Shown in pieces: positions 41,795-52,450 of a stretch of 64,000 nucleotides of DNA. This stretch comes from Adiantum capillus-veneris (taxonomy: Eukaryota; Streptophyta; Polypodiopsida; Polypodiales; Pteridaceae), in assembly GCA_014529385.2 (NCBI GenBank), contig CM043971.1:26267769-26331768 (forward strand), given 5' to 3'. The notes below the pieces were generated by a model. That model did no database searches and was not told the DNA's origin. It saw nothing but the letters and a program-made list of their open reading frames with translations. The stretch's first letter is position 1; the number at the start of each line of letters is the position of its first letter. The translations under genes and the position numbers were made by a program.

Positions 41795-42364
41795 GAGGAG
41801 CTACATCACTCCTTTTACAATGAATATTTTATGAGGAGCTACATCACTCCTTTTATCCTATCAAATACAATAAGGAATACAAAGGTTCAATAAAAAGGGG
41901 TAAAGGCTATCGATTAAATCGTGATCAGAAGTGAATATGTTGTGTAGCTTGTCATCAATATAGCATCACCAAACATGTCTTCATGGTGTCATCAATATGG
42001 AATCACCAATCATGTCTTCATAAATCTTTTATTGTCACCAAGTTTGTCTTCATGAAATCAATTATTTGATCAATTCTACATAGATCATAGACTCAAGAAA
42101 CATAGTCATGAATGTTTTTGGCATCACTAGTGAAATATTTACATTCACAACGTCATAAGAGATGGTTTGCGACACCACTCTTTTGACAACATATATACGC
42201 ACGGTAACATATGTGTATATAAAGAATGAACGTTGAAGTATAATATGCGTTATTACATAATGCAAATGAAATGTGTATATACTACAGAAAACAACATTTA
42301 TCAGCGTAGTCGTATCATTGATTATCATCATAGTATTAACAAAAAATCATCATTGTATCAATGA

Positions 42365-42815
42365 AAATGACTAAATCATCATGGTATCAACGAAAAGCAT
42401 CATGGTATGACTGAGAATAATCATTGTGTCAATGAAACAACATCATGATATCACCAAGAATAACCGTGATATCACCAAGAATAACCATGGTATCAACGAA
42501 ACAACATCATGGTATCACCGAGAATAATCATTGTATCAACGAAACAACATCATGGTATCATTGAGAATAACCATGGTATGAATGAAACAATATCATGGTA
42601 TCACCAAGAATAGCCGTGGCATCAACGAAACAACATCATGGTATCACCGAGAATAACCATGGTATCAACGAAACAACATCATGGTATCACCAACAATAAC
42701 CATGGTATGAACGAAATATCATCATGGTATCAACGAAAATCACCATGACCAAAGTACTAACAAAACATCATTATGGTACCATCAAAATCACTATGGCATC
42801 AACGAGAGATCATCA
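42365..42815. repeat. Minisatellite with ATGGTATCA units (outer element interior)
   Basis: About 20 half-units of roughly 21 bp, alternating 'catcatggtatcaccgagaa' and 'aaccatggtatcaacgaaac'. The same array is found in the third element at 46250-46455 and 56360-56850. Confidence 0.92.
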
Positions 42816-43189
42816 ATGAAACGATGTAAACTATATCTCTAGACAAATAATTATACCAGAATCAATGAACGAATATATCATATAACAAAAGATCATATAC
42901 CATTAGTAGCTCGACGGAATTTGGACGATAATCAACGACTGGACTGAATCAAAACGATATTCATGACAGATATCCATGAACAGATCTATAGACATTTGAT
43001 ATCTGGAAACATAGGTATCCAAGAACAAATCATCAATAAATGTCTGAGAACATATTAGATAGCTTGAAATAGTATAGACTTTTGAGAACATATATCTATA
43101 ACACTGATTCGATTTGTAATTATCATCTGTAGCAAAGTTACGTCAGTAAAAAATATATAATTGATGAAGAGAAAAATATAATAGATAAA

Positions 43190-43700
43190 TTTTCAATTAT
43201 GAGAAAAATCAAAAGCAAAAAGCAAAAATTGCTTTTTAGACATGTTCGTAGCTGGGAACGATAACTCGTTTTCTATGCAGAATTTAGAAAAACTTTCTTC
43301 TACAAAGTTATAGACCACATCGATTCTGGTGGAAAAATTATTTTCAATTAGGCGGAAAATCAAAAGCAAAAATCAAAAGTTGCTTTTCAGACATGTTCGT
43401 AGTCTGAGAACGATAACTCGAAATCGGTGCAGAATCTGAAAAAAGTTGTAGACCACATCTATTTTGGTAGCTTCAACGGGCCATTTTTGCAAAATCATTT
43501 TCAATTCGGAGAAAAATCAAAAGCGAAAAGCGAAAGTTGCTTTTCAGACATGTTCGCAGTTTGAGAACGATAACTCGAAATCGGTGCAGAATTTGGAATT
43601 TTTTTCTTCTGCAAGGTTGTAGACCTCATCGATTCCGATGGCACTCACGCGATGTTTTTGAAAAATCGTTTTCAGTTAGAGAAAGATCGAAAACAAAGGC
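43190..43700. repeat. Tandem repeat, about 150-bp units, near the 5' LTR of the outer element
   Basis: Four imperfect units, each starting near 'gagaaaaatcaaaagcaaaa' and containing 'gttgcttttcagacatgttcgcagt', 'gaacgataactcgaaatcggtgcagaat' and 'gtagaccacatcgattc'-type blocks. The same family fills 57100-57990 in the third element. Confidence 0.85.
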
Positions 43701-43716
43701 GTCCTCTATGATACCA

Positions 43717-43869
43717 TGTTGAGAGAGAAAGAGAGCACAGAAATAGAACCCCAAAGTATGTAGAATGCACACATGAGATGATGTATATATAGATGGGACC
43801 TTGGTGCTATATATACAGAAGCTATATATGTGATCCATATATTGAGTAGCTTCATATATAAGCTCAACA
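43717..43869 (-). repeat. 5' LTR of the outer short-LTR element
   Basis: 153 bp, TGTTGAG…CTCAACA on the + strand; on its sense (minus) strand it is followed by TGGTATCATAGAGG, the primer-binding site. Confidence 0.92.
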
Positions 43870-44850
43870 CTCATAACCTCCCTCTTTTATACTTTCTTTA
43901 AAAGGAATTAAGCCATTACACTCATGAACTAGCTATTCATGAATAGAGTCTTGTAGTGCCACTCAACAACACCATAAGTTGCATGTGACCATTACCTCCA
44001 CCTACGTTGAACGCACAAGCCACCATGCGCTACCAAGGGCAGCCACTTGTAGCATCCATGTGGAGGAGCGAGAGCTCCATGAGATTCCTCTGGCTTTACT
44101 TGGTTAAATGCTGTCTCAATGTGATATATATACCCCATAGAATATCCACTCATTGTGCATATAAGGCTTCTTTTGTGCCATGTGGCATCACCGTGGAAAA
44201 TTTCCCTTTATATCACCATTAGAACTTACACAATCTTGACCCATAGAGCATTTTGGACACATGTTGCTCATCTCAAACAAAAAAAAAAAACACTGTGAAA
44301 CCAAACCAAGCCACCATCTTCAGGCCCACATTTCAACTCTGATATTTAGCCACAACTTAGGGTGCGACTCAGAGGATGAAGGTGATTAGAACCAGCATTG
44401 ATCACTTGGATCGTCAATAATTTGTTTTGCATCTTTTGATTCAATTGCCCCATCACTTTTAGAGATGTATAGATACTTTTTGTTATTTTGTATATTCTTT
44501 CCTAATTATGTAGGGAGTTGTTCCATCCTATTGGGTTGTTAAAGTTTATTCAGTTTTTTAATTAGAAAAACTAAAAAAGTGTTGCAATAATAATCAACTG
44601 CCACATGTAGTGATTCATTCGTAACACATTCATTCTAAATAAGATGATAAAAACACATCTTGCTCATACAAAAGCATCAACAAGTTTGTAGTTATCAAGA
44701 TGTTTGTGTGTGTGTGGGTGTGTTTCAAATATGTATGTGTGTATTTTGTGTATGTGTCTTTGTGTGTATGTGTGCACATGCATATATATGTGCATGAGTA
44801 TATGCATATGCATATATGTTGTGTGTGCATGTACAATGTGTGTATCACAA

Positions 44851-44917
<67 letters not shown>

Positions 44918-45089
44918 TAAAACAGGCCCCCTAAAAAAGAGAATTGAAGAGAGACAATGGAACTCACAATCTAGCCTATGGGTACTACAATGACGACTAT
45001 AAAAGACAAAGCGACCATGCCTTTGTCACTTAAGCGACCTCTAAACATTACACATCACTCAAGCGATCTTAGTATATGTAAAGTATTGG

Positions 45090-45300
45090 TGCTATGTCCT
45101 TTTGTCTGTTGTCTTTCAGTACTTGGTTCTTATGGTTTATATGGGACTTGAGGAACAAGGTTATGTATGATCACATTGTGCTTTTTGGTAGCTCATTTCC
45201 TGTGGAGCTTATCAAACTCAGGATGATGGAAGACATTGTGGCACTTAAAAGGAAGGACCTCAAACAAAGGTATCTCATGATACTACACAAAATGTAAATA
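45090..45300 (+). pseudogene. LINE ORF2 C-terminal fragment
   Basis: A 67-codon ORF (45094-45297) reads '…TWFLWFIWDLRNKVMYD…' ending at TAA. The W-x-IW-x-x-RN block is the conserved zinc-knuckle-like C-terminal region of plant LINE ORF2 proteins. It is plausibly the 3' end of the LINE whose 5' end stops at 37660, on the same strand, with R copy B between them. Confidence 0.55.
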
Positions 45301-45411
45301 TGGAACAAAAGGATTTTCACGAGAGAGAGAGAGAGAGAGAGAGTTTTAAAACAGACTCCCTAAAAAAGAGAATTGAAGAGAGACAACGGAACTAACAATC
45401 TAGCCCATGGG

Positions 45412-45553
45412 TGTTGAGAGAGAGAGAGAGAGCACAGAAATAGAACCCCAAAGTGTGTAGAATACACACATGAGATGATGTATATATAGAGGGGACCTGG
45501 GTGCCATATATAGAGAAGCCATATATTGAGTAGCTTCACATATAAGCTCAACA
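45412..45553 (-). repeat. 3' LTR of the third short-LTR element
   Basis: 142 bp; matches 38846-39000 apart from short deletions in the middle. Confidence 0.9.
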
Positions 45554-46249
45554 ACCCCGCTCAAATAAGGGTCCCTAACTGTGGATGAAAAAACCCTTGG
45601 GGGATCAAGGAAAAAACCCACTGCTCTATATACACCCACCATTATATTATAAAAATGATTGAATATACAAATGTTTATGAGGAGCTACATCACTCCTTGT
45701 AAAATAAATTACATCACTCCTATCCTATCAAATATAATAATGATTCAATACAAAGGTTCAATAACGAGGTGTAAAGGCTATCGATTAGCTCGCAATCAGA
45801 AGTGTCTCCGTGAATCTGTTGTGTAGCTTGTCATCACTATCACATCACCAAACATATCTTCATGTTGTCATCAATATGGCATCACCAAACATGTCTTCAT
45901 AAATCTTTTATTGTCACCAAGTTTGTCTTCATGAAATCAATTCTTTGATGAATCCTACATAGATCATAGACTCAAAAAACATAGTTATGGAAATTATTAG
46001 CATCGTTAGTGAAATAATTACGTTCACAATGCCATAAGAGATGGTTCGCGACACCACTCTTTTGACGACATATATACGCACGACAACATATGTGGACATA
46101 AAGTATGAACATAAAAAGTACAAGATGCATGATACGTGATGCAAATGACATGTGTATATACTACATAAAATGACATTTATCAACGTAGTGATATCAATGA
46201 GTATCATCAAAGTATTAACAAAATATCATCATTGTATCAATAAAAATGA

Positions 46250-46455
46250 ATAAATCATCATGGTCTCAACGAAACGCATCATAGAATAATCATTGTATCA
46301 ACGAAACAACATCATGGTATCACCGAGAATAACCATGGTATTTACGAAACAACATTATGATATCACCGAGAATAATCATTGTATCAACGAAACAATATCA
46401 TGGCATCACCCAGAATAACCATGGTATCAACGAAACAACATCATGGCATCACTGA
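46250..46455. repeat. ATGGTATCA minisatellite, left part (third element)
   Basis: Continuation of the array at 56360-56850; AB-2 has inserted within this array, breaking a unit between 'cactgagaa' and 'taaccatgg'. Confidence 0.9.
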
Positions 46456-47032
46456 GAACATTAGGAGAAATATGAACCTTGCATGGGCCTTGTAAGGAAT
46501 CCTAATTTTTAGGGATTAAGGCTAATGTTGTGTGGGGTTTAGGGGGCAAGGGCATTGAAGAAGGTAGTTTTGAGTAGGTTTTTCTAGGATTTTTTTAAGA
46601 CAAATGTAGGATGTGGACCTAAGGGGTTACTTTCTCTCTCTAGCTTTTTTTAAAGTGAAGGAAGCATAGGGGTGTGTCCACATCAGCAAAAACGTGGGTC
46701 ACTAAGAGTCAAAATTTGACTTTTAAAAAAAAAAACTCATTTTTACTTGTTTTTTACTTAAAACTCCCTCCCAGCATATATACATATCCAAAAATCATTT
46801 TTTGACCCATTTTTTAACCCACAAGCTTAGAAAGTCCATTTTTTCAAAAATCTTTTCCCCCAAAAAGTACAAAACATTTTGTTCTCTCCTCCCTCCTCCC
46901 TCCTCTCTCCCTCTCCTCTCCCTGCCTGCCCCTATCTTCCTCCTCCTCCCCCCATCCCTCCTTCTCTCCTCCCATCTTCCTCAACCTCCCTACCCTTCCC
47001 CCTCTATATTTTCATCATTTGCAACAGCTTCT

Positions 47033-50000
47033 ATGGTGCTCACGGACATCACAAATGGTTTTCTTCCACCACCACGTACTCCGCACACCAAAAGCATACA
47101 CATTCGCTTATCCACGGCATTTGCACCAAAGACCGCTAGTGAGGGTGATCAAAGGTCATCACAGGAACGTCGCACCTCTTGTGAGACCAATGTTGACATT
47201 TGGGTGGATGGCCATTTGTACCCTTACGATCCTATAAGCCGCTTCCATCCACCGTTTAATAGCCTTTCCACATTTCTTCAATTTCTTGGGAGGGAAGAAG
47301 CAGGCTTGTTAGGCTATTGCAAGCGGTTTTGTATGGGTGCAGGTGCTTCTTTGCATATGTGGATGCACGAATGTCAAGCTCTTCACCTCAAGATGACGGG
47401 ATTACAAGAGAGGGTGGTTAAAACTCTTGAACAACAAATGCAAGAAAAGGAGTTCCACATCCAGAAGCTTACAAACACCATCACATACATGAAAGAAACA
47501 CCCCTTGGTGCAAGAGAACGCAAACGCACATATTCATCCATTGAAACTCTTGCACATTCGGGAGGAGCACGCAAACGATGAGTTACAGCCACAAGGTGAT
47601 TTGGTCTTTACTTGCATGATGCATTCTTACTTCACACTATTTTCTAACATTTATGTTTATTTGTTGCTAGAAACTTCATCCAGGAGGCATGCGGTGGAAC
47701 AAGCCAAGATAATCGAGTCAACCTTCTCAGTAGTTGTCTCAATACCCAGGATGTGATTTCTATTTTGCAATCACCTGGAGGTAAGCACATTAAGGATGCA
47801 GTCACCAAGGACCTTATGCGTAGATTAAGAAATGTGGTTAGTGATGATGATGTGCAACACGCTTGTGATGAGGCTGGAATCAGCACCAAAGCCTATCAGG
47901 CTATTTTCCAACTCCTAAAGGATGCCCTCAAAGAACATGGCATTGTGGAAAACCTATTTCCCATTCCTCACAAGGTCAAGCTCGCAAAGAAGGACACAAA
48001 CGAAGATGTGTTCTCCCGCATTGGGACATACCTACACATTGAGGACACAATGCCAACTTCCCTTTATGCTTCGTGCGCAACAAGGCAAGGGGAAAAGGTA
48101 AGAAACAATCCATAAGATCATCGGAGAAGGGCTTTCTTTCCTTACACACTTTGGAACAATATTTTCGTGGATCTTAGAAGGCTTCAAGAAGCCATGCTTA
48201 GATTTTACGAGTTATCTGAAGAAGGTGACACACTTTACTTTTTTCTTTGGTATTGTTCTTATCATAAACTCTGAAGTTTAAGGTCTTGGCACTATTTATT
48301 TTGTAGTTCTTGGCACAAAAGTCGCTTTTGTGTTGAAACTCGATGAGTGTCAAATAGTGAAAGGCCGAAGGTTAGAGAGACTAAGTGTCATGCTAATGAA
48401 TGAGGCCCTTCTACAAACCAAGCGAAGGGATTCAGTCGAGCCATCTCCCACCCCATCTTTTAGTGTGCAATCAGAGAAAGACATTTGGTGGTTGGGTGCT
48501 ATTGAGGTGCCCAAAGAGACCAATGGAGTACTTTCTTGGATTTTTGAGAGAACTCCATGGATCACAGAAGTAATACACTCCCAAATTGCAAGTCAGAAGC
48601 TGGAGATTGAGGGTTTTGGTAGTTATGATGTGGAGTGGCACTTAGGTGGGGATTTGAAGACCATAAAGTGTTTGCTTGGCTGCAAACAAGGGGCTTCTTC
48701 TCTCATGCCTTGTCCATTTTGCACTCAAGGGTACAAACCTAATGGACAAAAATCACATAAGAGCACTGCAAAGGTCGGTTCCATGCTTCCATGGCAAGGG
48801 CATGGAGAACAAGGGTTAGATTGTCATGATGTCAGAGATGAAGGTAGAGAATGGGAAGCGTCTATTCTGAGATGTCCCATGCTCAATGCCCCAGACCGTG
48901 ATCAAAAGGACCACGCTTGAAATCCAATCTTTCCATTTCCTCTATCGAATGTACATTTTTGTACATTACACGCATTCATGCGCATTTTTGATAGGCTATT
49001 GAAGCTCCACATTGACTATGCTTTCACAATGAAACCATTGGAGAAGTCCCAAGAAGCGATCGAAAGAGTGGAGGTACTCTTGAATTCCATTGGCTGTCAC
49101 GGTGGAAATGTGTCTATCATTGCTACAAAGAACACAGCAGAGGCCCATGAAATTGCTCAACAAGTGTCAATGAGTGGACAAAAAGCTAGACACTTTTTCA
49201 AGAAAGTTTCCCAAGGAAAGCCAAGTCGATATGATGCTCAAAACAGCTCCAACCAGCAGGCAGGTAACCTTTGGGAGCTTTGGAAGGAGTTATGCAAAGC
49301 TACCACTGACAATGATTCAAATGGCGAGCTTGCAAACAAGCGCAAGCAAGTTTGGGCACATTTTGATAAAATGGTCAAGCTTATGGGCTTTAACAGTACA
49401 ACAGAAGAACAATGCCAATCATTTCAAGAAGTCTTGGCGGATTTTACCAAGGTCTTCACCCTTTCTTGGGGTGAAAATAATATCACACATTACATGGTAA
49501 GTCATTTTACGTGGTGTATTTATTACAAGGGATTGTTTTTATTATATAAAAACAATAATATCACACATTACATGGTAAGTCATTTTACGTGGTGTATTTA
49601 TTACAAGGGATTGTTTTTATTATATAATGTGGATCGTTTACTCATGTGAACAACATATCTTGTTTGCGCATGGTGCATTTTTTATGCACAAGTATGGATC
49701 GCTTGAAATTTTTAGCACTCAAGGCATGGAGAAGTCCCATTATCGAGCAAGGGGAGTGTACTTCAAAAATACTCGACATGGTGGTGGAATGGTGCAATCC
49801 AATTATTTGGAGGAGATGTTCAACTGGTTTTTTCGCACAACATTTGCGTGTAAGCTCACAATGGAGCGTGCGAGACAATCCAAGATTGCTATTGAAGTGA
49901 GGAAATGGAGTCGTCAAGAGCATAGCAATAAGTGGCAAATGTCGCAAGGTCCCACCAAGCATGCATCATGGCGGCAATGCAAAGTGCGACAAGGATCAAA

Positions 50001-50049
50001 GTGGATACTGCGCGAGTCACTAAACGTGAACGCAGGGTCCAACTCTTAG
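47033..50049 (+). CDS. Gene A of AB-2: DDE-transposase-like protein, probably damaged
   Basis: ATG at 47033 follows a 160-bp pyrimidine-rich leader. Exon 1 encodes 'VDIWVDGHLYP', 'GLLGYCKRF' and a coiled coil, then a basic end near 47580. Exon 2 runs about 47671-48224, and exon 3 starts at 48307 after a GTGACA…TTGTAG intron, in phase. Exon 3 has 'FVLKLDEC' (Asp 48342), 'FSVQSEKDIWWLGA', 'WHLGGDLKTIKC' (Asp 48651), CPFC (48711-48722) and 'VHFCTLHAFMRIFDRLL'. The last part has 'GGNVSI', 'NITHYM' and 'QGMEKSHYRARGVYFKNTRHGGG' split over an intron (Glu 49729), ending at TAG 50049. The D…D…E plus C-x2-C layout recalls RAG1/Transib- or KDZ-like transposases, but I cannot place it. In-frame TAA (48113) and TGA (48918), and the unclear exon 1 donor, suggest it is inactive or that exons are misjudged. 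Confidence 0.6.
49476..49627 (+). repeat. 78-bp tandem duplication containing a splice donor of gene A
   Basis: The segment starting 'aataatatcacacattacatggtaag' is present twice (49476-49553 and 49554-49627). Each copy contains the end of an exon (…ITHYM) and its GTAAGT donor, so the gene now has two candidate donors 78 bp apart. Confidence 0.93.
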
Positions 50050-50123
50050 GGACATGTTAATTTTAAAAATAATAGTTTTTTTTTCAAAATTAGTGTGAAC
50101 AGGGCCCTTTTTAAATGGGCCCT

Positions 50124-50130
50124 TATAAAT
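50124..50130 (+). promoter_or_regulatory. TATA box of the H3-like gene, with upstream GGGCCC motifs
   Basis: TATAAAT lies 65 bp upstream of the ATG at 50189. Just upstream are GGGCCC (50103-50108) and TGGGCCC (50116-50122). TGGGCC/T 'site II' motifs are common in plant promoters of cell-cycle and housekeeping genes; that link is inference here. Confidence 0.5.
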
Positions 50131-50188
50131 ATTGCATGCTCTCATAAACCACCCATTTCTTAAGAACAGGTGAGCTCTTACCAATGAA

Positions 50189-51121
50189 ATGGCGCGCACC
50201 AAACAAACCGCGAAAGAGCATCCACCTGCGAACAAAAACACTCTCCAAGGATGTGAGAAGTCGGAATGGCTTAAAGGCACAAGAAAACGGCCACGAACAC
50301 CTGGCCGTTCCAGGCACTCTTCTAGCAGTGGGCATGGTGGTAGGCGAGAGTCATCAAGGACTGTTGAATCTCCACCTCCTCAAGATATAACACCTCGAAG
50401 AAGAATCAAGCAACGTGCCCAGCGCTGGAGAGAAGAACAGGAACAGTAAGCAACAGAGTCCGATAGGGAGCAGTTTGCACGCCACCAATCACAAGCAGGA
50501 CCATCTAGGACTCGGGTGGTCCATACAGACAGTGAATCAGAGAGGGAGCCACCATGGCAGCGAGATGAAATACCGCGCACTCACCGGGTGGCCATTGGGG
50601 GGAAGACACGACCTCCAGGTCAGGGAGCTCTCCCAACACACCAAGATCGACAGCCAAGGGGAGAGGATGAATCAGAAGAGGATGCAGAACCAGCTCCTAA
50701 GCATGTAAATAGGAGCAAGTCTAAGTTTTTCAAGAAGCCTAAATGCCACCCGCCAGCAAATGTGCAAGTTCCCCCAAGACAATCGTAGAGGCGCCGCAAA
50801 ATAGCAAGGGCATTTGCAGAAATCCGCCACTATCAGAAGACTACGGAGCTTTTGATTCGACGTGCCCCCTTTGCTCGCACAGTGAAGGAGGTGCTTCAAA
50901 GCTATGGAAATCAGTATAGATTGCAAGCAATAGCGCTGGAGGCTATTCAAGAAGCTGCAGAGGCCCACATCATTTCGGTGTTGGAAGATACCAACCTATG
51001 CACCATTCATGCAAAGCGAGTGACAATACAACCAAAAGATATACATGCTTGCACGGCGATTGCATTAGCCGAAGTTACCCCGCTTTTTGTATTGCACACC
51101 CTTATTTTTGTAATGTTTTGA
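50189..51121 (+). CDS. Histone H3-like gene carried by AB-2, long N-terminal tail
   Basis: The product starts MARTKQTA, identical to the H3 N-terminus including Arg2 and Lys4, then diverges (Lys-Glu where H3 has Arg8-Lys9). A long charged, Ser/Pro/Arg-rich tail follows. From about 50789 an H3 histone fold appears: '[16 protein letters not shown]' (alpha-N, about 50816-50860), '[19 protein letters not shown]', '[11 protein letters not shown]' (alpha-2) and '[20 protein letters not shown]' (50984 onward). Loop 1 has the canonical H3 length, without the extra residues usual in CENH3. The H3 C-terminus 'LARRIRG' is replaced by other residues to a TGA at 51121. One frame spans the gene with two stops, TAA at 50447 and TAG at 50786. 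TAA lies in a GTAAGC donor (intron 50446-50532, 87 bp) and TAG forms a TAG acceptor (intron 50705-50788, 84 bp). Splicing both gives a continuous 253-residue product. It could instead be a decayed capture. Confidence 0.8.
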
Positions 51122-51228
51122 CTTTCCATGGGCAATATGATCAACAGTTGTGTCTACTGTGTCTATTATCTTTGTAATGAGATGACTTTGTAATTTCAAG
51201 TTTTGTATATAATTTCAGTTAATTTAAG

Positions 51229-52262
51229 TAAATATAGGCATTTTCAGTACCCTGGGGGGTAGACAAGCCTACCAAAGGCCAAAAAAACCCTGGCCACAAG
51301 GGCGCGCAAATGGCCCATCCATCAGTTTTGGATGGGCCATTTGCGCGCCCTTGTGGCCAGGGTTTTTTTTGTCTCTGGTAGGCTAATCTACCCCCCAGGG
51401 TACTAAAAATGCCTATATTTACTAAAACCAATTGGTTTTGCAACATTATTTAAGATGGAGCCTTGTGCCACACTTTTTTGGTCATTTCAAGCTTTGAATT
51501 CCCCATAGGATTGTGAAACCAAGTGTCTAAGCAGGTGATAGTGTGCTGCCCTTGAGTGTGAATATATGCTCAAATTGCCATTATAAGGGTGCATCTATAT
51601 TCATGATGCCAAAGCAATTGATTTCACTGAACTTGTGCTTCGTAAGTACCCTGGAGGGTAGATAAGCCTACAAGAGGCAAAAAAAACCCTGGCCACAAGT
51701 GCGCGCAAAAGGCCCATCCAAAACTGATGGATGGGCCATTTGCGCGCCCTTGTGGCCAGGGTTTTTTTGGCCTCTGGTAGGCTTGTCTACCCCCAGGGTA
51801 CTGAAAATGCCTATATTTACTAAAACCAATTGGTTTTGCAACATTATTTTAGATGGAGCCTTTTGCCACACTTTTTTGGTCATTTCAAGCTTTGAATTCC
51901 CCATAGGATTGTGTAACCAAGTGTCTAAACAGGTGATAGTGTGCTGGAAACTTCAATTCAGAATTGATTTGAACTTTTGTAATGTACTTGAGTGAGAACA
52001 TAGGCTGAAATTGCCATTATAAGGGTGCATCTACATTCATGTTGCCAAAGCAATTGATTTCAATGAATTTGTCATTTTTAAGTACCCTGGAGAGTAGATA
52101 AGCTTACCAGAGGCAAGAAAAAGCATGGCCACAAGGGCGCGCAAATGGCCCATCCAAAATTGATGGATGAGCCATCTACGCGCCCTTGTGGCCATGCTTT
52201 TTTTGGATGCTGGTAGGTTTATCTACCCACCAGGATACTAAAAATACCATGATTTACTAAAA
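51229..52262. repeat. Three tandem ~400-436-bp units, each with a long hairpin
   Basis: Each unit has a hairpin starting GTACCCTGG and ending with its inverse (51247-51403, 51646-51801, 52082-52238; 156-157 bp, stems of about 75 bp, 7-bp loops). The hairpins are followed by shared flanking sequence including 'aaaaccaattggttttgcaacatta', 'gatggagcctt' and 'tttcaagctttgaattc'. The stems contain GGGCGCGCAAATGGCCCATC. The loop is TCAGTTT in unit 1 and its reverse complement AAACTGA in unit 2, and the arms are swapped accordingly. The array lies between the ends of the H3-like gene and gene B. It has no coding potential; it may be a foldback element or a structured transcript end. Confidence 0.92.
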
Positions 52263-52450
52263 GCAATTAGTTTTGCAACATTATTTTAGATGGAGCCTTG
52301 TGGCTACCCTCCTTTGGTCATTTCAAGCTTTGAATTCATACAGAACTTAAAATTACAACAATTTTCAAGATTGAAAAATCACATTCAAAAGAATTTGCAA
52401 GATAGACAATTCCAAATATTTTTTACTACTACCAAAACGGTGATTTTACA

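Larger units (their letters stand above)
38846..43869 (-). mobile_element. Outer short-LTR non-autonomous retroelement, TSD CTCAT
   Basis: LTRs of about 155 and 153 bp (38846-39000 and 43717-43869) start TGTTGAG and end CTCAACA. On the minus strand the primer-binding site TGGTATCA (43709-43716) follows the 5' LTR, complementary to initiator tRNA-Met, and a GAGTGGGGG polypurine tract precedes the 3' LTR. CTCAT flanks both ends (38841-38845 and 43870-43874). Without the nested insertion the element is about 2.36 kb and encodes no gag or pol; its interior is minisatellite. The size and LTR length are like TRIM or small LARD-type elements. R copy A (about 21409) shows the pre-insertion site. Confidence 0.93.
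37661..45090 (+). repeat. Repeat family R, copy B, split by nested retroelements
   Basis: 37661-38845 matches 20209-21412, and 43870-45090 matches 21409-22706. The intervening 38846-43869 is a short-LTR retroelement with TSD CTCAT. Copy B stops at 45090 in the middle of R (after 'gtaaagtattggtg'). Confidence 0.85.

Noticed and set aside
42365-42815. A CRISPR-like array of short regular repeats
   Set aside because: There are no unique spacers; units are contiguous variants of one another, and the setting is a plant retroelement.
50446-50788. Stop-codon correction by RNA editing, as in fern organelles
   Set aside because: This is nuclear transposon DNA, and two ordinary introns explain the stops more simply.
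50189-51121. CENH3 (centromeric histone) gene
   Set aside because: Although the tail is long and divergent, loop 1 has canonical H3 length and the 'EDTNLC' and 'HAKRVTI' blocks follow ordinary H3, so CENH3 is not supported.
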